A DNA stretch of 64,000 nt, from NCBI RefSeq assembly GCF_020283565.1, contig NC_060061.1, forward strand, positions 806,001-870,000. Direction: 5' to 3'. Made by a program: the position numbers and the translations under genes. Every line of letters starts with the position of its first letter. The first letter of the stretch is position 1. The notes below the pieces were generated by a model that had not been told where the DNA came from, ran no database searches, and saw nothing but the letters and a program-made list of their open reading frames with translations. This DNA comes from Trifolium pratense (lineage: Eukaryota; Streptophyta; Magnoliopsida; Fabales; Fabaceae). This document shows, piece after piece, positions 56,570 to 64,000 of the stretch.

Positions 56570-57697
56570 TGTTGGAACAAAATTGATTTAAAATATGTTT
56601 GCCCCTAAATCTATAAAGGTTTTGATGATAACAAAGTATTAATAAACAATTGGAAGGACTAAAAATTTATTTTAAGTGCGCAGATATAAGCATCATATAA
56701 GCTCTGAGTTAAGTTCAGAGGATGTGAACTCAGAAGTTCACAAGCGCTCAGAAGATGTTGGACTTCAGAAGATTCAACATTCAGAGGATGAAGACTTCAG
56801 AACTTCTTGTCTGTCTACAAGCTTCATCAACCTCTGAAGATCTCTTTGAAAGCTGTGAAAGATTCCTTTCACCAGTCAACTCTTCTACCAATGGAGAAAA
56901 GGACCTTTCAAGTCTGATCAGCTCAGCTACCTCTGTTTTGTCTGTCCTATCTTGAGAACGTGGGTCTTCAGTTTTGTTAGCTGAATAAGGAAAGTCCACT
57001 CTGCAGTAGTCAAAGTAACTGAAACTCTTTCTTAGTTTTGGATACAACCAAACTGCATCAAGACAGACTGCTTGAAGACAAAAGGTTATCAACTCCAACG
57101 GCTCCTTTTGCAACGACTCTTTTCTAGTGGTATATATACTAGAAGATTCAGCTACAACAAATACACAATTATTAAGATTTGAACGTGCGCTGAACAAACT
57201 CTGAACTCTGTGATATACAAGCTCTGAACCTCTTATCAAGTGTTTTTGCACTTTAGCTAAATACTCTGTACTATTTGTATTTGCTCTCTTTAGGTTCATC
57301 TAAGAGCATTTGTATATTTTTATATACTTTACCATTACTTGAGGAAACTTAAGCTTGTGTGCTTAAGTGTGGAAACTTAAACTTGTGTGTTTAAGTGTGA
57401 AGTCTTAAGCTTGTGTGCTTGAGCATAGTTGTGAAGTCTCTTGCTTGTGTGCTTGAGCAGGTGTAATCTTGTGTGATTATAGTGAACTCCCTTGGAAGTG
57501 CAAGGGGACTGGACTACTCTCGTTTTGTGAGAGGAACCAGTATAAATTGCTTGTGTGATCTCTCTCTCTATCTCCTTAACTTGTTATTTATTGTGTTACT
57601 TTTCCGCTGCTAACGTAGTTGAGTTAAGAACTTGAAAAAGTTTTAAACTTAGCTAAAACACAATTCAACCCCCCCTTCTTGTGTTTTCACACCTTCA
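56570..57697 (+). repeat. 5' LTR of element 3
   Basis: 1128 bp, nearly identical to 49450-50576, TG...CA ends. TATA box at 57131-57138 and leader hairpins from 57347. Confidence 0.93.
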
Positions 57698-57699
57698 AT

Positions 57700-57711
57700 T
57701 GGTATCAGAGC
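57700..57711 (+). other. primer binding site, element 3
   Basis: TGGTATCAGAGC, 2 bp after the LTR; initiator Met-tRNA complement. Confidence 0.9.
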
Positions 57712-57767
57712 GCCTGGTCTGTTACTTTCACTTAACAGTGAGACAGTAAAGATCTTGTGAGAACACT

Positions 57768-60164
57768 ATGTCTGGAGGAGATGATAGTAGTACTAGAACT
57801 ACTGGTGAAGGTGAGGCCAGTGGTGCTGGTGGTGGTCCTAGAAATGCTTTTGGTTATGACTACTTAAGTAATGAATCACATGAACATAGTGGCAACAGAA
57901 AAGCCCCTATATTCAATGGTGATGCTTCATTATTTGAGTGGTGGAAAGAGAGACTGTATAGCAATATTACTGCTATTGATCATGAGTTGTGGGATTTGGT
58001 TGAGTTGGGAGTAACTTTTGAAAACTTGAATGAACATGGTAGGTTGTCCATGGAGAATAGAAAGTTACTCACACCAGCTAACCTAAAAATCTACACAAAA
58101 CATCATAGAGTAAAGGACATTGTTGTTGGCGCTATTAGACATGAGGATTATGTCAGAATAGAGAACAAATCTACTGCTAAATCTATCTTTGATTCTATGT
58201 GTGCTACCTATGATGGTAATGAAAAGGTTCAAGAGGCTAAAGCTAGTCTTTTGATAAGACAATATGAACTTTTCACTATGCAACAAGATGAAAACATTGA
58301 GACTATGTTTACAAGGTTTCAAATTCTTGTATCTGGGCTGAAAGCTCTTAAGAGAAGTTATTCAACCTATGACCATGTTCAGAAGATTCTGAGAAGTCTT
58401 CCTATTGCTTGGAGACCTAAGGTCACTGCAATAGAGGAAGCTCAAAATCTCAAGACTCTGAGTCTTGAAGCTCTGATAAGCAATCTCAGAAGCCATGAGA
58501 TGGTTCTGGATGCTGACTCAGAAACTAAGAAGAAGTCTAAGTCAGTGGCTTTACAGTCAACTAAGACTACTTCTAAGGCTCTTAAGACTCAGCTTCTTGA
58601 TATTGAAGAAGAATCTTCTGCTGATGGTCAAGAGGATGAGATGAATGAGGATGAGTTTGCTTTATTCACCAAGTTTCAGCAATGGAACAGATTTAACAAA
58701 AGAAATTTCAGAGGAGGTAACAGCTCCAGAAATTTTGTCAGCAAAAAGGATGATCAGAAGAACTGCTTCAACTGTAAGAAGCCAGGACACTTTATTGCTG
58801 ATTGTCCAGAAATGTCTGCTAAAGACAAAAGCAAAAGATACAGCTCAAAGAAGCAACAATTCAAGAGCAAATTGAAAAAGAGTCTGATGGCTACTTTTGA
58901 AGAGCTATCATCTGAGGAAGAAGTTGAGGAAGAAGAAGAGGCAAATCTAGCCCTGATGGCTTCAGCTGACTCAGATGTAGACTCAGATGATGAATCAGAA
59001 TCAGATTCAGAAGTAACTGATGAGGTATTTTCTGACTGCTCTAAATCTCAACTTATAACTGCACTTAACAAGGTCATTGAGAAACATCTCAGAGTGTTGA
59101 GTAAACAAAAAGTTTTACAAGAAAAGCTTAACACTCTGACTGAGCAAGCAGAACATTTTCAAGGTCTATATCAAGAAACTCTGAATAGAGTAGATGACTT
59201 TGAAAAGGGTTGTGCTGTTTGTCACAAACCTATTGATGAGCAGGAAATAGCTCTTCAACAGTTTGTGCATCTCAACCTTGGGAAGAGCAAAGCTGCTAAT
59301 AGAATTTATAATGTCTTGAGACATAGAGGAGAAGGACTTGGCTATGAATATGGTAGAACATATTCAAAGCTGAAGACCTTTGCCAAAAAGGTTGGAAAAT
59401 CTTGGGTTTATTATGTTGTTCCACCAAGTGAAGAGGGAAAGAATCCTGGCATTTGTGAAAATGACAATGATGATCTGAGTGATTTAGAAGCTGATAGCTC
59501 AGAGGAACCTAGTCCCTCAGGATCTGGAAAGAAAAGTTCAGAAGATAGAAGTTGTTCAGAACCTGAGAACATTAGTTCAAAAGTTCTGAAAGCTTCAACA
59601 TCTGAGACTTCAAATTCTGGATTCAAAGGAACTTCAGTACCTGAAGCAAGTCAACCTAAAACATCAGAAGTTTTTAAAAAGAAAAATTCTAAATCTCAGA
59701 TGAAGTACAAGACTCAGACTATTTATGATTCTAGAGTCAGTAGATATAATCAATCAGAAAATGGGATTGATAATAGATACAAACCCTGGAATCATAAACA
59801 ATCCAAATCTTGGAACAATAATAGATTTCAAACAAAGAAAAGATTTCAAAAAGGTTATTATTCCAAACCAAGGTCTTTCTCTAACACTAGACAACATAAT
59901 AAGCATGTTTGGACTAACAAGCGTGGACCCAGAAGATGGGTACCAAAAGCTGAAATTATGTATCATTCAGATTTACCAACTAGGAAAGGATATGTCCTAC
60001 CTAAAGTATGGAAACAAGTCCTATGCAAAGGAAGAAGGGCTTATGTCCTTGACCAATGGCTGACAAGTTCTCAAGATAACAATCAGAACTTGATAAATGA
60101 AGAGGAAGAATATTGGGATGACCTTATCATTAACTGTGATAAAGAGTTCCACCGTAGTGATTAA
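57768..60164 (+). CDS. gag: Gag, element 3
   Basis: 798 residues, open, and at protein level apparently identical to element 2's Gag. Knuckle C333, C336, H341, C346. The start ATG lies 71 bp after the LTR end. The stop codon TAA overlaps the opening of the pol frame. Confidence 0.92.
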   Translation: MSGGDDSSTRTTGEGEASGAGGGPRNAFGYDYLSNESHEHSGNRKAPIFNGDASLFEWWKERLYSNITAIDHELWDLVELGVTFENLNEHGRLSMENRKLLTPANLKIYTKHHRVKDIVVGAIRHEDYVRIENKSTAKSIFDSMCATYDGNEKVQEAKASLLIRQYELFTMQQDENIETMFTRFQILVSGLKALKRSYSTYDHVQKILRSLPIAWRPKVTAIEEAQNLKTLSLEALISNLRSHEMVLDADSETKKKSKSVALQSTKTTSKALKTQLLDIEEESSADGQEDEMNEDEFALFTKFQQWNRFNKRNFRGGNSSRNFVSKKDDQKNCFNCKKPGHFIADCPEMSAKDKSKRYSSKKQQFKSKLKKSLMATFEELSSEEEVEEEEEANLALMASADSDVDSDDESESDSEVTDEVFSDCSKSQLITALNKVIEKHLRVLSKQKVLQEKLNTLTEQAEHFQGLYQETLNRVDDFEKGCAVCHKPIDEQEIALQQFVHLNLGKSKAANRIYNVLRHRGEGLGYEYGRTYSKLKTFAKKVGKSWVYYVVPPSEEGKNPGICENDNDDLSDLEADSSEEPSPSGSGKKSSEDRSCSEPENISSKVLKASTSETSNSGFKGTSVPEASQPKTSEVFKKKNSKSQMKYKTQTIYDSRVSRYNQSENGIDNRYKPWNHKQSKSWNNNRFQTKKRFQKGYYSKPRSFSNTRQHNKHVWTNKRGPRRWVPKAEIMYHSDLPTRKGYVLPKVWKQVLCKGRRAYVLDQWLTSSQDNNQNLINEEEEYWDDLIINCDKEFHRSD

Positions 60165-63100
60165 AGTTGTTTCTCATACAGCCTGTCACTCAAAGAAGTA
60201 TCATGAATCATTCATGGTATCTGGATAGTGGGTGTTCAAGGCACATGACTGGTGATAAACAACTATTTTCTAAGCTGACTATGAAAGAAGGAGGTTCTGT
60301 TGGTTTTGGAGGAAATCAGAAAGGAAAGATAATAGGTACAGGTACAGTAGGTAATTCCTCCCTATCTATTAATGATGTTTGGTTAGTTGATGGACTTAAG
60401 CATAATCTATTGAGCATAAGTCAATTTTGCGACAATGGTTATGTAGTTGTCTTTAATAAGGAATCATGTACTGTGTCTAAACAATCTGATAACACCATGA
60501 TTTTCAAAGGTCTGAGAAAGAACAATGTTTATAAAATTAATCTTTCTGATTTGAATGAACAAAAAGTGATGTGTCTTTTGACCTTGAGTGAAGAAAAATG
60601 GATCTGGCATAAGAGGTTAGGCCATGCTAACTGGAGGTTAATCTCCAAGCTTAGCAAGCTTGACCTTGTCAGAGGTTTACCTAAAATTAAATATCACTCA
60701 AACACACTTTGTGGTTCATGTCAAAAAGGAAAGATTACAAAATCTTCTTTCAAACCTAAGAACATTGTCTCTACCTCAAGACCATTGGAACTTCTTCACA
60801 TTGATCTCTTTGGGCCAGTTCAAACTGCCTCTATCAATGGAAAGAAGTATGGATTAGTGATTGTTGATGACTACAGTAGATGGACTTGGGTAAAATTCCT
60901 TAGAACAAAAGATGAAGCTTATGATGAGTTTAGCATCTTCTGCAAACAAATTCAAAATGAAAAAGGCTACACTATTTTAAAAGTTAGAAGTGATCATGGT
61001 GGAGAATTTGAAAATGAACCTTTTGAAAACTTTTGTGAAAAATTTGGCATTCTGCATGAATTCTCTTCTCCTAGAACTCCTCAACAAAATGGGGTTGTAG
61101 AAAGGAAGAATAGAACTCTGCAAGAAATGGCCAGAACCATGATGCATGAAACAAATGTAGCAAAGTTTTTATGGGCAGAAGCTGTAAACACAGCATGTTA
61201 TGTTCAAAATAGAATCTATATCAGATCTAAGTTGAACAAAACTGCTTATGAATTGTTCAAAGGAAGAAAACCTGATATTTCTTATTTTCATCAGTTTGGA
61301 TGCTCGTGTTACATCTTAAATAACAAAGTCCATCTAAAGAAATTTGATGCTAGAGGTTATAAGGGTATCTTTATAGGATATTCTGAACGCTCAAAAGCAT
61401 ACAGACTATATATTTCTGAAACACACACTGTGGAAGAAAGTATGCATGTCAAATTTGATGACAAAGAGCCTGACCAAGTGTCAGAGCTTGTGGAAGGTTT
61501 ATCTAGATTTCAGGTATCAGAGGATCAATATTCAGATATTCCAAACTACTCAGAACATCCATTCTCTGAAGTACCTCTGAACACAATAGTTCCTACAGAC
61601 TCTGAACAACCAAGAACAGAAGCATCTGCTGAACCTGATGTTGATGAGTCTGAAGATGATGAGCCCCCAAGAAATACCTTCAAATACAAGTCATCACATC
61701 CAGAGGAACTGATCTTAGGCAACAAGGATAGTCCAAGAAAGACAAGATCTCAACTGAGAAATGAGGAATCATTAGTTGGTCTTATCTCAATGATGGAACC
61801 TTCAAAGATTGATGAAGCTCTGAAGGATGATGCTTGGATTGTAGCAATGCAAGAAGAGCTGAATCAATTCCAAAGGAATGATGTATGGACTCTAGTGCCT
61901 AAACCTTCACACAAGAACATTATTGGAACAAAATGGGTATTCAGAAACAAGCTGAATGAACAAGGTGAAGTGGTAAGGAACAAGGCTAGATTGGTTGCAC
62001 AAGGCTATAGTCAACAAGAGGGGATTGACTATACTGAAACCTTTGCACCAGTTGCTAGACTTGAAGCTATCAGGTTACTTCTATCTTATGCTGTTAATCA
62101 TGGAATAACCTTATATCAAATGGATGTTAAAAGTGCCTTCTTAAATGGTTTTATTTCTGAAGAAGTGTATGTTAAGCAACCTCCTGGTTTTGAAGATGTC
62201 TCAAACCCTGAACATGTTTTTAAACTGAAGAAATCACTGTATGGTCTGAAACAAGCTCCAAGAGCTTGGTATGACAGACTCAGTAATTTCCTTCTTGAAA
62301 AAGGTTTTGAGAAAGGAAAGGTTGACTGCACACTCTTTAGAAAGACAACCAAAGAAGACATCTTAATCATTCAAATTTATGTTGATGATATTATTTTTGG
62401 TTCAACTAATGCTGCTTTGTGCAAGAGTTTTTCTAAGATAATGCAGGATGAATTTGAAATGAGCATGATGGGAGAGTTGAAGTTCTTTCTTGGAATTCAA
62501 ATCAATCAGAAGAAGGAAGGAACTTATGTTCATCAATCAAAATACACTAAAGAACTTCTGAAGAAATTCAATTTAGATGACTGCAAGATAATGAATACTC
62601 CTATGCATCCAACTACCAACATGGGCAAGTCAGATGATGAAGGAAAGGTAGATCAAAAGATCTACAGAGGTATGATTGGTTCTTTACTCTATCTGACAGC
62701 CTCTAGACCAGATATTTTATTCAGTGTTTGCTTATGTGCAAGATTCCAGTCAGATCCTAGAGAATCTCATCTTACAGCTGTAAAGAGAATCTTTAGGTAT
62801 CTGAAAGGAACAACTAATCTTGGACTTCTCTATAAGAAATCCAATGATTATGTGCTAAATGGATTCTGTGATGCTGACTATGCTGGAGATAAAATTGAAA
62901 GAAAATCCACAAGTGGCAATTGTCAATTTGTTGGTGAAAACCTTATCTCCTGGGCTAGTAAGAGACAAACTACTATAGCTTTGTCTACAGCAGAAGCAGA
63001 ATACATTTCAGCAGCTAAGTGTTGCACACAACTACTCTGGTTAAAATATCAGTTAGAAGATTACCAGGTAAGCAGTAACAATATTCCTTTATATTGTGAT

Positions 63101-63325
63101 AATACTGCAGCCATTCATCTATCTAAAAATCCTATCCTACACTCTAGAGCCAAACATATTGAAATTAAACACCATTTTATCAGAGATTATGTTCAGAGAG
63201 GCATTATAGATATTAAGTTTGTTGATACTGAAAATCAATGGGCTGACATATTTACTAAAGCCTTATCTGTTGAAAGATTTGATTTTATAAAGAAACATCT
63301 GAACATGTTTTCAATCTCTGAATGA
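60161..63325 (+). CDS. pol: Pol polyprotein, element 3, complete
   Basis: -1 frame relative to gag, opening at 60161; the first ATG in frame is at 60203. Counting from 60167 it is 1052 residues: protease LDSG 19-22, HHCC zinc region, integrase catalytic D, D and E, RT with YVDD at 738-741, RNase H with DADYAG and STAEAEY. No stop or shift was seen, so this is the best candidate for an active copy. Differs from element 2 at a few residues (for example SINGKK versus SIIGKK). Confidence 0.93.
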   Translation, partial: LKLFLIQPVTQRSIMNHSWYLDSGCSRHMTGDKQLFSKLTMKEGGSVGFGGNQKGKIIGTGTVGNSSLSINDVWLVDGLKHNLLSISQFCDNGYVVVFNKESCTVSKQSDNTMIFKGLRKNNVYKINLSDLNEQKVMCLLTLSEEKWIWHKRLGHANWRLISKLSKLDLVRGLPKIKYHSNTLCGSCQKGKITKSSFKPKNIVSTSRPLELLHIDLFGPVQTASINGKKYGLVIVDDYSRWTWVKFLRTKDEAYDEFSIFCKQIQNEKGYTILKVRSDHGGEFENEPFENFCEKFGILHEFSSPRTPQQNGVVERKNRTLQEMARTMMHETNVAKFLWAEAVNTACYVQNRIYIRSKLNKTAYELFKGRKPDISYFHQFGCSCYILNNKVHLKKFDARGYKGIFIGYSERSKAYRLYISETHTVEESMHVKFDDKEPDQVSELVEGLSRFQVSEDQYSDIPNYSEHPFSEVPLNTIVPTDSEQPRTEASAEPDVDESEDDEPPRNTFKYKSSHPEELILGNKDSPRKTRSQLRNEESLVGLISMMEPSKIDEALKDDAWIVAMQEELNQFQRNDVWTLVPKPSHKNIIGTKWVFRNKLNEQGEVVRNKARLVAQGYSQQEGIDYTETFAPVARLEAIRLLLSYAVNHGITLYQMDVKSAFLNGFISEEVYVKQPPGFEDVSNPEHVFKLKKSLYGLKQAPRAWYDRLSNFLLEKGFEKGKVDCTLFRKTTKEDILIIQIYVDDIIFGSTNAALCKSFSKIMQDEFEMSMMGELKFFLGIQINQKKEGTYVHQSKYTKELLKKFNLDDCKIMNTPMHPTTNMGKSDDEGKVDQKIYRGMIGSLLYLTASRPDILFSVCLCARFQSDPRESHLTAVKRIFRYLKGTTNLGLLYKKSNDYVLNGFCDADYAGDKIERKSTSGNCQFVGENLISWASKRQTTIALSTAEAEYISAAKCCTQLLWLKYQLEDYQVSSNNIPLYCDNTAAIHLSKNPILHSRAKHIEIKHHFIRDYVQRGIIDIKFVDTENQWADIFTKALSVERFDFIKKHLNMFSISE

Positions 63326-63532
63326 AAAATTGTTTTTGGCAATTAAAGTGTAAGAGGTTATGTATATCAGAACTTATGATTCAGAACATCTGAAACACAA
63401 GCTCTGACGTACTTGACTCTGATAGAGAATTTTAAATAACTCAGAGGCTCTGAATTATTTTAGTGGGAAACGTTCAGTATTCACTGCTGAACAGTTGTCC
63501 ATTAAAATAGCAGTTACCGAGTAAATTTTCTG

Positions 63533-63655
63533 CACGTGGTCTACGTGTGTCAGGTAGTGGGTGGTTAATGATGATTTTTGGTATTCAACTTTTTGTCAAT
63601 TAGCGTAACTTCCCAAATTTGCTATTTTCGTGTTAACTGTACTCATTTAAATAAA
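63533..63655 (+). promoter_or_regulatory. candidate internal promoter, element 3
   Basis: CACGTGG 63533-63539, ACGTGTG 63543-63549, ATTTAAATAAA 63645-63655, then a CT-rich leader to the ATG at 63778. Confidence 0.5.
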
Positions 63656-63777
63656 CTTACACAATACACTTGCACACTATTCACTTTCACAACCTACACT
63701 TTCATATTCTCTCTAAACCTCCAACACAATTTCTTTCTCTCTCGTTAGTCTTCCAAACCTTACCCTAATCTCCAACA

Positions 63778-64000
63778 ATGGCTGGTGCTTCGTCTTCGTC
63801 TTCATCAAAGATTCCACCGTTCATGTTTAGACATCTTCAGATTGTTGGAAATGAAATGGAATTCCCAGAATCGCAACTAACGTTACTACCTGAGAAGATG
63901 GTCGACTTTGACAGTTTGAAAGAAAATGGGTATGATGTGAAACCGTACTTCTCTGCTCAAGGATGGAACAAGTACTTCGACATGTTGAATGGTCCTATCT
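63778..64000 (+). CDS. third (env-position) ORF of element 3, runs off the window
   Basis: Starts MAGASSSSSSKIPPFMF and stays open to the window edge (74 codons visible). It carries TGG at the codon that is TGA in element 1. Whether the full frame is intact cannot be seen. Confidence 0.8.
   Translation, partial: MAGASSSSSSKIPPFMFRHLQIVGNEMEFPESQLTLLPEKMVDFDSLKENGYDVKPYFSAQGWNKYFDMLNGPI

Larger units (their letters stand above)
56570..64000 (+). mobile_element. Sirevirus-like copia element 3, intact as far as visible
   Basis: LTR (56570-57697), PBS, intact gag, full-length pol and the start of the third ORF; the window ends inside it. The LTR begins directly in element 2's third ORF with no polypurine tract before it. 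The five bases ATTAG (56565-56569) are the predicted target duplication, to be found again after its 3' LTR. Confidence 0.9.

Overview
The window is plant nuclear DNA, most likely from a legume (inferred). The signs are spliced GT-AG genes, AT-rich introns, tRNA-derived SINEs, Mutator/hAT/CACTA transposons, a Ty3/gypsy 3' region built of tandem repeats of the Tat/Ogre kind, and long Sirevirus-type Ty1/copia elements. Only one host gene looks intact; almost everything else is repeats or gene debris. No rRNA gene, tRNA gene or CRISPR array was recognised.

Region 1 (1-5800): a complete eight-exon gene for HESO1, the small-RNA terminal uridylyltransferase, with three SINE insertions in its introns. 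Region 2 (5800-8690): mostly featureless AT-rich DNA with a tiny LINE 3' fragment and one MITE. Region 3 (8690-23235): three broken copies (A, B, C) of part of a plant tRNA ligase (RNL) gene. A truncated second copy of HESO1 exon 1 plus intron 1 is fused into the middle copy. An 8-kb satellite array (13742-21714) lies between RNL copies B and C. The satellite monomer can be traced to a single-copy stretch of RNL intron still present in copy A (10637-10767), so the array's origin is visible in the window.

Region 4 (23235-35666): a patchwork of transposon relics. It holds a 202-bp Mutator-type MITE with 9-bp target duplication, a decayed copia pol on the minus strand, the 3' part of a Tat/Ogre-like gypsy element (antisense accessory ORF, several tandem-repeat blocks, LTR), a perfectly bounded solo LTR inside those tandem repeats, an inverted pair of gypsy LTRs forming a large hairpin-capable palindrome, a hAT transposase C-terminus, and a compound AT/GA microsatellite.

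Region 5 (35667-64000): three same-orientation members of one Sirevirus-like copia family (gag, pol, and a third env-position ORF). Element 1's 5' LTR is split by a 3.7-kb CACTA transposon that appears to carry fragments of a host alpha/beta-hydrolase gene. Element 2 starts abruptly in element 1's 3' region, and element 3 starts abruptly inside element 2's third ORF, so the set reads best as self-nested insertions whose 3' LTRs lie past the right edge. Element 3 has intact gag and pol. Element 2 lacks most of the reverse transcriptase through an in-frame 465-bp deletion. Element 1 has a nonsense codon in its third ORF. Two features conserved in the family deserve attention: a G-box/ABRE plus TATA-like cluster just upstream of the third ORF, and hairpin repeats in the RNA leader that show a compensatory base change.
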